Origin: an uncultured Ectothiorhodospiraceae bacterium | GTDB lineage: Bacteria; Pseudomonadota; Gammaproteobacteria; UBA9214 | Reading direction: 5' to 3' | Length of the DNA stretch: 64,000 bases | Assembly (NCBI GenBank): GCA_947259415.1 | Contig: CAMYMI010000002.1 | Coordinates: 62,001 to 126,000 of the forward strand | Shown: piece by piece, positions 46,577-54,609 of the stretch | Layout: the number at the start of each line of letters is the position of its first letter | Numbering within the stretch: the first letter of the stretch is position 1 | Program-made: the position numbers and the translations under genes | The notes under the pieces: model-generated | What the model was told of the DNA's origin: nothing | The model's database searches: none | The model's input: only the letters and a program-made list of their open reading frames with translations

Positions 46577-47839
46577 ATGACCTTTGAGAATTTCTTTGCG
46601 GCCCAGTCCTTCTTCCTCTGGGCCACCTTCGGTATCGCGCTCCTCATGGGCGCGCTGGTGAACAAGACCAACTTCTGCACCATGGGCGCCGTGTCCGACA
46701 TGGTCAACATGGGTGACCTGGGCCGCTTCCGCGCCTGGATGCTGGCCATCGCCGTGGCCATCATCGGCGTGATCGTCCTCGAGCACTTCGGCAAGGTCGC
46801 ACCAAACGAGGCCTTCCCGCCCTACCGCGGTGGCAACCTGCTGCTGGCGGAGAACCTGATCGGCGGGCTGCTGTTCGGCATCGGCATGACGCTCGCGAGC
46901 GGCTGCGGCAACAAGTGCCTGATCCGCATCGGCGGCGGTAACCTCAAGTCCATCATGGTGATGCTGATCATCGGCGTGATCGCCTACTACATGATCAATC
47001 CCTTCCCGGGCAGCGACCAGACCCTGTTCACTGTGCTGTTCTACGACTGGATCCGGCCGCTGTCGATCGATGTCGGCGTCAGCCAGGACCTCGGCAGCCT
47101 GATCGGCGGGGATGCCGCTAATACCGCGCGCCTCGTCATCGGCGGCTTGATCGGCGTGTTCCTGTTGTGGTTCGTGTTCAAGTCCGCCGACTTCCGCGGC
47201 AGCCTCGATAACATCCTCGGCGGCCTGGCGGTGGGACTCGCCGTACTTGCCGCCTGGTATGTCACCAGCAATGTGCAGATCGACGAAGACGGTGACCTGC
47301 TCTCACTCGGCGGCTACTACAGCGAATGGGACATGCTGGCGGATTCGGATGAGGGCAAGCCCGCGCAGGCACGGCCACTCAGTCCGCAATCGTTCACCTT
47401 CATCAACCCCATGGGACAGACATTAGGTTACGCCGCGCGCGGCTTCGACCACACCCTCTTAACCTTCGGTGTCATGGCCTTCGTCGGCGTACTCGCCGGT
47501 TCGTTGTTGTGGTCACTGCTGAGCCGCAGCTTCCGCTTCGAATGGTTCAGCTCCGTGCGTGACTTCGTCACCCACCTCATCGGCGCGATCCTCATGGGCT
47601 TCGGGGGCGTGCTCGCCATGGGCTGCACCATCGGCCAGGGGATCACCGGCACCTCCACCCTGGCACTCGGCGCCTTCGTCACCCTGGGCGCCATCATCCT
47701 CGGCAGCGCCCTGACCATGAAAGTCCAGTACTACAAAATGGTCTACGAAGACGAGGCTAGCCTCATGAAGGCCCTGGTGGCCGGCCTGGCCGACTTCCAC
47801 CTGCTGCCGGATGGCCTGCGCAAGCTGGACAAGGTTTAG
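46577..47839 (+). CDS. YeeE/YedE-family (TsuA-like) sulfur-compound transporter
   Basis: A 420-residue polytopic membrane protein of the family that includes the thiosulfate importer TsuA. Conserved cysteine motifs are NFCTMGAVSDMVNMGDLGRFR (about 32-52), ASGCGNKCLIRIGGGNLKS (about 109-127) and AMGCTIGQGITGTSTLALG (about 351-369), which form the family's substrate path. It has about ten hydrophobic helices. The soluble loop near 235-280 is acidic. There is no adjacent TusA gene, unlike many family members. Thiosulfate or another sulfur species is the likely substrate. Confidence 0.85.
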   Translation: MTFENFFAAQSFFLWATFGIALLMGALVNKTNFCTMGAVSDMVNMGDLGRFRAWMLAIAVAIIGVIVLEHFGKVAPNEAFPPYRGGNLLLAENLIGGLLFGIGMTLASGCGNKCLIRIGGGNLKSIMVMLIIGVIAYYMINPFPGSDQTLFTVLFYDWIRPLSIDVGVSQDLGSLIGGDAANTARLVIGGLIGVFLLWFVFKSADFRGSLDNILGGLAVGLAVLAAWYVTSNVQIDEDGDLLSLGGYYSEWDMLADSDEGKPAQARPLSPQSFTFINPMGQTLGYAARGFDHTLLTFGVMAFVGVLAGSLLWSLLSRSFRFEWFSSVRDFVTHLIGAILMGFGGVLAMGCTIGQGITGTSTLALGAFVTLGAIILGSALTMKVQYYKMVYEDEASLMKALVAGLADFHLLPDGLRKLDKV

Positions 47840-47870
47840 ACGCTAATCAAGGACTTACAGGCGCCGGGGC

Positions 47871-47898
47871 TTGCCATTTCAGGCATACCCGGTATGAT
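47871..47898 (+). promoter_or_regulatory. Probable sigma-70 promoter of tRNA-Lys
   Basis: TTGCCA at 47871-47876 and TATGAT at 47893-47898 with a 16-bp spacer, about 38 bp upstream of the mature tRNA start. Confidence 0.6.
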
Positions 47899-47935
47899 TC
47901 CATCGTCCTGTTCAGGGCGGTCATTAGACGATCAC

Positions 47936-48011
47936 GGGTCGTTAGCTCAGTTGGTAGAGCACCGGACTTTTAATCCGATGGTCGAAGGTTCGAATCCTTC
48001 ACGACCCACCA
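47936..48011 (+). tRNA. tRNA-Lys (anticodon TTT)
   Basis: A 76-nt tRNA including an encoded CCA. The acceptor stem GGGTCGT pairs with ACGACCC, the D-arm is GCTCAGTTGGTAGAGC, the anticodon loop CTTTTAA contains TTT, and the T-arm has GGTTCGAATCC. It closely resembles E. coli tRNA-Lys. Its 3' 45 bp recur at 52377-52421 and its last 33 bp at 63048-63080, marking it as an integration site. Confidence 0.97.
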
Positions 48012-48672
48012 ATTTGTGGGGATTAACCGCAATTCGTTCCCGCTGGCCCATTTTCGCCTGTAGTAATTTCAATTGGTTGCGCATCAGTAACTGAATCGAA
48101 CCGCTGTTTTCTGGACCAAAAATCCGATGCTCGATTTCGTGTGCAGAAGCATGAGACGTAACAATACTTTTCAAGCACCTATGGCGAGCAACAGGTCAAG
48201 TCTAGTGCCCATCGACTAATACATCCGGTTATTGGCTGACTGTAGAGTGGTCTCTACACTCGCTCGAACTGCAGTCCCATTTCTCACAAGAAAAGGAACC
48301 TGGCGATGCCCGGTTTCAGAGACCACGCGACCAGTCTGCAGTAACTGGCGGCCAATACAGCATCGAATAACAACCGGTCAGGTGGCCGAGCAGGCAGTTA
48401 GATGAGAATACGGAAGTTATTTCTACATGCGATGGTTTTGCTTAAAAATCCCGTTGCCCTAGAAAACAAAGAGAAAAGGGTTAGGCGACCATATGTGTAA
48501 AGTGCAGGTCGTCGCAGGTTCAAATCCTCTCGCCCCGACCAAATCGGTTAGATATCAAAGCCTCCCGCACAAGCCGGGGACTTTTTTGTTTACCCTGTGG
48601 GTAAGGGCTGACATGGCCTGTCAGCGATTAGTGGTTGACGGATGGCTACTGAGAAACTATGTTCCCGGCAAC
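48012..48672. other. Non-coding start of the first tRNA-associated segment
   Basis: About 660 bp without a convincing gene. An open frame spanning 48493 onward is partly translated tRNA sequence and is not counted. The only recognisable item is a tRNA-Pro-like 3' end at 48507-48541. The rest looks like decayed insertion debris. Confidence 0.5.
48507..48541 (+). pseudogene. Remnant of a tRNA-Pro-like 3' end
   Basis: GGTCGTCGCAGGTTCAAATC followed by CTCTCGCCCCGACCA resembles the T-arm, acceptor strand and CCA of a bacterial tRNA-Pro. There is no 5' half upstream that could pair with it. It is probably an attachment-site scar left by an element that used a tRNA-Pro gene elsewhere. Confidence 0.6.
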
Positions 48673-48975
48673 ATGATGTTATCGAGCAAACATCCGCTGC
48701 ATCGACGTGCCCTGACACACTGGGCATTGATCATGGTATTGCTGCTGGGGCAATCACTCGCTCTGGGACACGATCATGATGCACACCAGGGTGGTGAAGC
48801 GCCCTGTGCGCTGTGTGTGTATGCACAGCAGTCCGATACCTTTATACAGTCGGCCGCTCATAGCCAGCTGCTGCAGACGTCCCACACCGAATCTGCCTGC
48901 TCAGCCCGGCTACAGCCGGCTGCAGCGATCATCTTACCCTTCCACTCCCGTGCGCCACCTGCCAACGCCTGCTGA
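48673..48975 (+). CDS. Small exported His/Cys-containing protein (DUF2946-like)
   Basis: A 100-residue product with an N-terminal hydrophobic helix (about residues 17-31), then GHDHDAHQGGEAPCALCVYAQQ. The His/Asp/Cys cluster could bind a divalent metal. It resembles short proteins often found beside metal or copper uptake genes (DUF2946 type). The start is uncertain: the ATGs at 48673/48676 lack a strong ribosome-binding site, and an ATG at 48613 is an alternative. It lies just upstream of a porin-like gene and zinc-type ABC genes, so a zinc-related role is inferred. Confidence 0.55.
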   Translation: MMLSSKHPLHRRALTHWALIMVLLLGQSLALGHDHDAHQGGEAPCALCVYAQQSDTFIQSAAHSQLLQTSHTESACSARLQPAAAIILPFHSRAPPANAC

Positions 48976-49047
48976 TTTGTAAACCCGGTCATATGGTGTA
49001 GTCGACTGCCTCACTGCGTCGACTGTCAGTTCTATCAGGAGGCATTC

Positions 49048-50373
49048 ATGTTCCTCAAAAAGTTTTTTCTGGCGTTGTTGTGTGCGCTCGCCAGTCTTGC
49101 TGTATTGGCGGGTGAATCGGCCGAGCTCGATTTACTGAAACAGGAGTTATCGGAGATAAAAGCGACGTATGAGTCGCGGATCGAGGCGCTGGAAGAGCGC
49201 ATCAGACAACTGGAAAGCGTAACCCGGGCACCGGCGGCGGTTGCCAATACTGCCAGTCCGGAAGTCACTGTTGTCCAGGAAAAGCCGAGTGATTTTAATC
49301 CGGCAATCGGCGTGGTGCTGGTGGGTACGGCCGCGGACTTCTCGCCGGACAATGATTTCGCCGTGCCCGGTTTCATGGTAGATGAAGAGGCAGGTCCCGG
49401 TGAGGACGGCTTCTCGGTCGGCGAGTCCGAACTGAATGCCAAGGTGAATATCGATGACCGCTTCTTCGGCAATTTCACCCTGGCGGTGGCCGATGAGGAC
49501 GGTTCGACCGAGGTCGAGCTGGAGGAGGCGTGGTTCGAGACACTGGCCCTGCCGCATGGACTGCAGTTGCGCGGCGGGCGGTTTTTCTCTGGTATCGGCT
49601 ATCGCAACCAGTTTCACCGTCATGCGGATGACTTTGTCGGCCGCCCGCTGCCGTATCGCGCGTTCATGAACGGCCAGTACATCGACGACGGTGTGCAGGT
49701 GCGCTGGCTGGCGCCGACGGACCGGTACCTGGAGTTCGGTGCGGAGTGGCTGCGCGGTGCAGGATTCCCGGCGGGTGGTGCCGACCGCGATGGCAAGGGT
49801 GCGTGGAGCCTTTTCGGGCGCACCGGCGGCGATGTTGGCAGCAGCCACAGCTGGCAGGCCGGATTGTCCTGGTTGTCGGCACGCGCGTCGGGGCGGGAAT
49901 CCGGTGACGGAGACAGTTTCGACGGTGATGTCGATCTGGCTATCCTCGACGCTGTCTGGAAATGGGCACCGGATGGCAATCCTGCCCGCACCAATCTGAA
50001 ACTGGAAGGTGGACTATTCTGGCAGGAACACGACGGGCTGTTCATACCCGATGGCGGCGGCGCGCTGGTATATGACGAGGCACAGCAGGGTGGCTATCTC
50101 GAAGGTGTCTACCAATTCAGGCCGCGCTGGCGGGCCGGTCTGCGTTACGACTGGCTCGATGCCGACGACCCGGGTGCTTTATTCAGTGGTACATCACTGG
50201 ATACGCAGGGTGTGTCGCCGAAGATCTATTCGGCCATGCTGGACTGGTCGCACAGCGAATTCAGCCGGCTGCGCCTGCAGTATAGCCGGGATGAGTCCAA
50301 TATCGACGCAGTCGATCGCTGGTACCTGCAATACCTCATGAGCCTGGGCGCCCACGGGGCGCATCAGTTCTGA
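49048..50373 (+). CDS. Outer-membrane porin-like protein with N-terminal coiled coil (probable metal-uptake associated)
   Basis: A 441-residue exported protein with a signal peptide (to about residue 21), a short coiled coil (AELDLLKQELSEIKATYESRIEALEERIRQLE, about 25-55) and then a beta-barrel-like body. The body has alternating hydrophobic strands, many Gly/Trp/Tyr residues and a C-terminal aromatic (HQF end). N-terminal coiled coil plus barrel is typical of OprO/FmdC-like trimeric porins. It precedes a zinc-type binding protein by 10 bp, so it probably serves as the outer-membrane entry for the same metal. Confidence 0.65.
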   Translation: MFLKKFFLALLCALASLAVLAGESAELDLLKQELSEIKATYESRIEALEERIRQLESVTRAPAAVANTASPEVTVVQEKPSDFNPAIGVVLVGTAADFSPDNDFAVPGFMVDEEAGPGEDGFSVGESELNAKVNIDDRFFGNFTLAVADEDGSTEVELEEAWFETLALPHGLQLRGGRFFSGIGYRNQFHRHADDFVGRPLPYRAFMNGQYIDDGVQVRWLAPTDRYLEFGAEWLRGAGFPAGGADRDGKGAWSLFGRTGGDVGSSHSWQAGLSWLSARASGRESGDGDSFDGDVDLAILDAVWKWAPDGNPARTNLKLEGGLFWQEHDGLFIPDGGGALVYDEAQQGGYLEGVYQFRPRWRAGLRYDWLDADDPGALFSGTSLDTQGVSPKIYSAMLDWSHSEFSRLRLQYSRDESNIDAVDRWYLQYLMSLGAHGAHQF

Positions 50374-50383
50374 GGGGGCGGCC

Positions 50384-51283
50384 ATGTTTCGACAGTTACT
50401 GACGCTCACTGTAATGATGGCCGTTGCTGCGCCTGTCGCAGCAGCGGTGTCGGTGTTTGCCTGCGAACCGGAATGGGCGGCGCTGGCGCGGGAAGTCGGC
50501 GGTGACCGGGTCGAGGCGATATCGGCCACGACTGCCCGGCAGGATCCGCACCGTATCCAGGCCCGGCCGAGCCTCATTGCACGGCTGCGCAGGGCGGACC
50601 TGCTGATCTGCACGGGTGCCGGACTCGAGGCCGGCTGGCTGCCGTTGTTGCTGCGCCGGGCGAACAATCCGCGCGTACAGCCCGGTCAGCCAGGGTATCT
50701 GGAAGCAACAACGGTGGTTGACTTGCTGGACAGGCCGGAGCGACTCGACCGTGCCGAGGGTGATATCCATGCCCAGGGCAATCCGCATATCCAGACCAGT
50801 CCGCACAAGCTGGCGTCGGTTGCACAGGCGTTCGCCGAGCGCCTGTCGATCATCGATCCTGAGTACGCACAAGACTACCAGGCCAGTCTGGATGACTTCC
50901 TCGACCGCTGGCAAGCGGCCATCTTGCGCTGGGAGCAGGCGGCCGTACCCCTGCGTGGCATGAAAGTGGTCGTGCAGCATCGTAGCTGGGTGTACATGCA
51001 GGCGTGGCTGGAGCTGGAGGAGGTGGCCGCCATCGAGCCGAAACCCGGCGTGCCGCCCGGCAGCGGTCACCTCGCCAGGCTGGTCAAGCAGATGCAGCAG
51101 CAGCCGGCGCAGGTGATCATACGGGCGGCCTATCAGGACGACGCGGGTGCCGAATGGTTGTCCGATCGCACGGATATTCCGGTTGTGGTATTGCCGTTCA
51201 CGGTTGGCGGCTCGGATGGTGCGAATGACCTGTTCGGTCTCTTTGACGAGACCCTGAACAAATTACTGGTCGCGGTGCAGTGA
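50384..51283 (+). CDS. Zinc/manganese-type ABC transporter substrate-binding protein
   Basis: A 299-residue periplasmic protein of the ZnuA/TroA cluster A-I, with a signal peptide (PVAAA). Metal-ligand candidates are His in ARQDPHRIQARPS (about 56), GNPHIQTSPHKLA (about 134), VVQHRSWVY (about 202) and Asp in GGSDGANDLF near 280. There is no long His-rich loop, unlike classic ZnuA. Its stop overlaps the start of the permease gene (TGATG). Metal specificity is zinc or manganese by family; zinc is favoured by context. Confidence 0.87.
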   Translation: MFRQLLTLTVMMAVAAPVAAAVSVFACEPEWAALAREVGGDRVEAISATTARQDPHRIQARPSLIARLRRADLLICTGAGLEAGWLPLLLRRANNPRVQPGQPGYLEATTVVDLLDRPERLDRAEGDIHAQGNPHIQTSPHKLASVAQAFAERLSIIDPEYAQDYQASLDDFLDRWQAAILRWEQAAVPLRGMKVVVQHRSWVYMQAWLELEEVAAIEPKPGVPPGSGHLARLVKQMQQQPAQVIIRAAYQDDAGAEWLSDRTDIPVVVLPFTVGGSDGANDLFGLFDETLNKLLVAVQ

Positions 51284-52044
51284 TGGTGGGTGAACTCGAT
51301 ATCATTGCCTTACCCTTTCTGGCCGGTTTGCTGATCGTGGCAACCCATGTGCCGCTGGGGCGGGAAGTGCTGCACCGCGGGATTATCTTCATCGACCTGT
51401 CCGTGGCGCAGATCGCCGGACTGGGTGTTATCGTGGCGCTCTGGCTGGGCCGGGAGGCGGGGGACTGGGTTACGCAGGGTTTTGCAGTCGTCAGCGCGCT
51501 GCTGGGTGCGACTCTGATTCGGAGCTTCGAGCGCCACTGGCCGGATATCCAGGAGGCGCTCATCGGTATTACCTTCGTGATGGCAGCAACGGCCGGTATG
51601 CTGCTGCTGGCCGGCGATCCACATGGTGCGGAGCATCTGTCAGGGCTGCTCGCGGGTCAGTTGCTGTGGGTGACTGCTGAACAGCTGCTGGTTGCCGCGG
51701 TGACTTACCTGCCGGTCATTGTGCTCTGGTACTGGCTCGGACCCGGCCGCCTGCGCTTCTACCTGTTGTTCGCGGTGACGGTGACCGTGTCCGTGCAACT
51801 GGCCGGTGTCTTCCTGGTATTCGCCAGCCTGATCGTGCCGGCGGTTGCCATAAGTCGTTTGCAGGGCATTGCCGCAATTGCCACCGGTTACGGGCTGGGT
51901 GTCCTGTCGTATGCCGGTGGCCTTCTGTGTTCACTGTGGTTCGACTGGCCTGCGGGTCCGGCAGTAGTATGGGTGTTGGCACTAACGGGAGTGTTTTTTG
52001 CGCTGGCTGCAGGTCTTCGTTATAGAGGCGAAAGGGCAGCATAA
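51283..52044 (+). CDS. ABC-3 family metal transporter permease
   Basis: A 253-residue inner-membrane permease of the ZnuB/TroC family with about eight helices. Family-like segments are GIIFIDLSVAQIAGLGVIVALWLG (about 38-61), SGLLAGQLLWVT and VFLVFASLIVPAVAISRL. The ATG at 51283 overlaps the upstream stop. No ABC ATPase gene lies next to it or elsewhere in the window, so an ATPase must be supplied in trans if the transporter works. Confidence 0.88.
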   Translation: MVGELDIIALPFLAGLLIVATHVPLGREVLHRGIIFIDLSVAQIAGLGVIVALWLGREAGDWVTQGFAVVSALLGATLIRSFERHWPDIQEALIGITFVMAATAGMLLLAGDPHGAEHLSGLLAGQLLWVTAEQLLVAAVTYLPVIVLWYWLGPGRLRFYLLFAVTVTVSVQLAGVFLVFASLIVPAVAISRLQGIAAIATGYGLGVLSYAGGLLCSLWFDWPAGPAVVWVLALTGVFFALAAGLRYRGERAA

Positions 52045-52580
52045 CAGCAGGAATACATGCGGGGAGTATGCGGAACCTGTGTTGGTCATCCACTACCTTC
52101 AAGCTGGCTGGGTGCTAGTAGTGGTCAACGTGACCGTACCCCTGAAACAAGCATAATGGTATTTGGGAGCTTGTTCATATTGAGGAGTCCCTGTGTAAAC
52201 GCCGTAGGTGGATTGTTACCCAATAACAGGCGTACCAGTAAGACTTGTTGCGGCTAAATCTATTGTGGGGATTTTGCGGGGATCAGTTGTGCATCGTTAT
52301 GCATTGTGGGGCACAGATCGCAACGGGCGCCACGGTAAGTTGTTGAAATAAAAGGCTGATAAATCACCTTTCTGTCCTTTTAATCCGATGGTAGAAGGTT
52401 CGAATACTTCACGACCCACCACTATTTTATAGAGCTTATAAAGTCTTCCCTCTCTTCCTCCTTATCGAATAGGCAACCGGATAGCCTCTCTCGAGATAAC
52501 CCCGATTGCCCGATAGGGCTTGATATAAAATAGGAGTCAGATCCCGGTTCTGCCAATTGTCCGGGTTTGAACTACCTGAT
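52045..52580. other. Boundary region holding the second tRNA-Lys 3' copy
   Basis: No gene recognised. It contains the 45-bp copy of the tRNA-Lys 3' end (52377-52421) and decayed sequence on both sides. The next coding region begins at 52581. Confidence 0.5.
52377..52421 (+). repeat. Attachment-site-like copy of tRNA-Lys 3' end (copy 2)
   Basis: 45 bp from CTTTTAATCC to CACCA match 47967-48011 at 43 positions; the two differences are C to A in GGTAGAAGG and in GAATACTTC. There is no acceptor 5' strand or D-arm upstream, so it is not a functional tRNA. Confidence 0.9.
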
Positions 52581-53441
52581 ATGAAAATATTTACTCTGTT
52601 AATACGAATGATTGCGCTGTTGCCGCTTCTGAACAGTTACCCGGCCTCGGCCGATTACCCCATCGAGGTTATCCAGCTGACATCGCGGCCGCTGGAGGAA
52701 ATCCTGCCGGTGATCAGGCCATTGATCGGGGTGGATGGTACCGCGACCGGTATGGGTAACAGTCTTGTGCTCAAGGCTGCGCCGGAGCAGGTTCGCGAAA
52801 TCAGGAAACTGCTACTGGAGATCGACCGCCCGCCAAAGCGCTTACTGATAACGGTTAGTAAACAGGGTGACAGCGCACGCGCTTCATCGGGCTCTTCAGC
52901 CAGTGCGGATATCAGGGCGGGTGACGGGCAAATCAGTATTAATTCACCGGGGCATGCGGTTGATGAAACCCGTGCCCGTGTGCGTATCCACGACTCGAAC
53001 AATCAGCGTACACGCACGACAGGTCAAAAGGTCCAGGCCCTGGAAGGCCGGCCCGCCTTCATCGCCAGTGGTTCGCGCTTCCCGGTTCATGGTGTCGAGA
53101 GTTACATTGAGCATGGACAGGTGCATGAGCGACATATAACTCGCATGCACGATATGAGCAGTGGCTTCTATGTGGTGCCTCGTGTGAGCGGCAAGGACGT
53201 TACCCTTGAAATCCACCAGCGAGATGACCGGCCCGGCCCGCAGCGCGGTGTCATTAAAACACAGAGCACCGATTCGGTTGTACGCGGCAGGCTTGGCGAA
53301 TGGATCAGCCTGGGGGGAATCAATAACACCACCAGTAGCAGCCAGGGCGGCCTGGGCCGCTCGCATGTAACACAGGGATCTGTCGTGCAGCAGATCGAGG
53401 TGCGGGTGGAATGTCTGGATTGCGAAGTTAAAATTCGTTAA
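52581..53441 (+). CDS. Exported protein with secretin NolW-like domain
   Basis: A 286-residue protein starting MKIFTLLIRMIALLPLL, with a signal peptide ending near PASA/DYP. Residues about 24-95 (IEVIQLTSRPLEEILPVIRPLI...LVLKAAPEQVREIRKLLLEIDRPPKRLLITV) match the N1/NolW domain of type II/III secretins. No secretin pore domain follows. Instead there is a Ser/Gly/Arg-rich middle and a beta-rich C-terminus ending VRVECLDCEVKIR, with two close cysteines. It stands alone as the first gene after the second tRNA-Lys copy. Function unknown. Confidence 0.6.
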   Translation: MKIFTLLIRMIALLPLLNSYPASADYPIEVIQLTSRPLEEILPVIRPLIGVDGTATGMGNSLVLKAAPEQVREIRKLLLEIDRPPKRLLITVSKQGDSARASSGSSASADIRAGDGQISINSPGHAVDETRARVRIHDSNNQRTRTTGQKVQALEGRPAFIASGSRFPVHGVESYIEHGQVHERHITRMHDMSSGFYVVPRVSGKDVTLEIHQRDDRPGPQRGVIKTQSTDSVVRGRLGEWISLGGINNTTSSSQGGLGRSHVTQGSVVQQIEVRVECLDCEVKIR

Positions 53442-53844
53442 AGGAAGGATCGAAGACAAAGCGCAATTATTCTCCTTTGTCTCGGCTTCTCTGACCCCGG
53501 GATTTAAACTTGCCGCGTCAATCAGTCATAAGGTACTGAACGTCCTCGACGCAGTGAAGTCGAATGGTTACATAATCTGATCTTCCCGGGTTTTACAATT
53601 GTTTGCATTTGTGCAGATGGATAATCAATTGGACACCACGAAAGGATTGTAATTTGTCAATGTGCGGCAGTAACGCTTGATGGGTGTGACCCGGTGACGG
53701 TTTCCGGACAGGATTCAGAGATATGTCATGCGGAATACTGTGATATTCAGCTATATTCCTCCTAAAGCATGCGGGTTATGTTTCCTATCCACCGGCACTG
53801 CGTATTAACATGGCAGCAGGCATATCCGGAACGTGGAAGTGGCG
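53442..53844. other. Intergenic region upstream of the VWA/PEGA cluster
   Basis: About 400 bp with no recognised gene or repeat. It presumably carries the promoter of the eight-gene cluster that follows, but none could be placed with confidence. Confidence 0.4.
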
Positions 53845-54609
53845 ATGAAGTACAGCAAGTTATTGCTAACAGCTGGATTACTGGTGGCGGCCTGCGCGGC
53901 AGCTGCCAACGATGCGATGTTGCTCGAGCGTTTGCGCATCGATCACGCTGCCATGGTGGCTGCCGAGCAGGATTATCATGACCGGCGCGAGCGTGGCACC
54001 TTAAATGATACAGAAGCCGTTGACTACGCCACCTATGTTGCGCGTCTGCATCGCCTGGTTGCCGAGGACTGTGTGGCACTGGCCAGGGCGGGGTTGCCGT
54101 TGCCGCCAGACCTGGGTTGTACCGCGCAGCCACCGCGCTTGATTGCTCCGGCGGCGATCGACCAGGTGGGGGAGCAAACCGTGGATGAACAGATCGCCGG
54201 CCTCGATGCGGAATTGTCTGCCGGTCTCGGTGAGTTCGATGAAATGCTGCTGCGCGAACAGGACCGCGTTCGGGCAGCGGCGCCCATGACGGATGCCGCG
54301 GAGGGCGCCGCTGGCGGTGCTGATGGCGCCAGTGCGGCTGAAGGTGCAGAGGGTGATGCGGGTGAAGATGGCCAAGCTGGGACGGAGTCGGATGAAAGCG
54401 GCGATGGCAATACCAGCGAGGGTGCCGGGGCGGGTCCCGGGGCACAGCACCAGGGTGGCAGGCAGGGCTCGCCGGCGGATATCCCGGACGGCAGTGATGA
54501 TGACGTGGTTGCGCGGCAGTTGCGGGAGGCCGCCGAGAAGGAGACCGATCCCGAGCTGAAGAAGAAGCTCTGGGAGGAATACCGCAAGTACAAGCAGGGT
54601 ACACGCTGA
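53845..54609 (+). CDS. Probable lipoprotein with acidic Gly/Ala-rich linker (VWA/PEGA cluster gene 1)
   Basis: A 254-residue product with a short signal peptide and possible lipobox LLVAAC (C17). Then come a helical domain (about 22-95, with two cysteines), an acidic low-complexity stretch rich in Gly, Ala, Glu and Asp (about 150-215), and a charged helical end (QLREAAEKETDPELKKKLWEEYRKYKQ). No known domain was recognised. It begins the cluster; its stop overlaps the next start (TGATG), implying coupled translation. Start ATG 53845 is chosen for its GGAAG ribosome-binding site; an in-frame GTG lies 12 bp upstream. Confidence 0.7.
   Translation: MKYSKLLLTAGLLVAACAAAANDAMLLERLRIDHAAMVAAEQDYHDRRERGTLNDTEAVDYATYVARLHRLVAEDCVALARAGLPLPPDLGCTAQPPRLIAPAAIDQVGEQTVDEQIAGLDAELSAGLGEFDEMLLREQDRVRAAAPMTDAAEGAAGGADGASAAEGAEGDAGEDGQAGTESDESGDGNTSEGAGAGPGAQHQGGRQGSPADIPDGSDDDVVARQLREAAEKETDPELKKKLWEEYRKYKQGTR

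Noticed and set aside
48493..48672. Open frame upstream of and continuous with the small His/Cys protein
   Set aside because: Its first residues are a translation of the tRNA-Pro-like remnant; the hydrophobic helix and His/Cys cluster begin only after the ATG at 48673.
52377..52421. A second tRNA-Lys gene
   Set aside because: Only the 3' half is present. Upstream sequence cannot form the acceptor or D-arm, and mismatches disrupt the T-stem.
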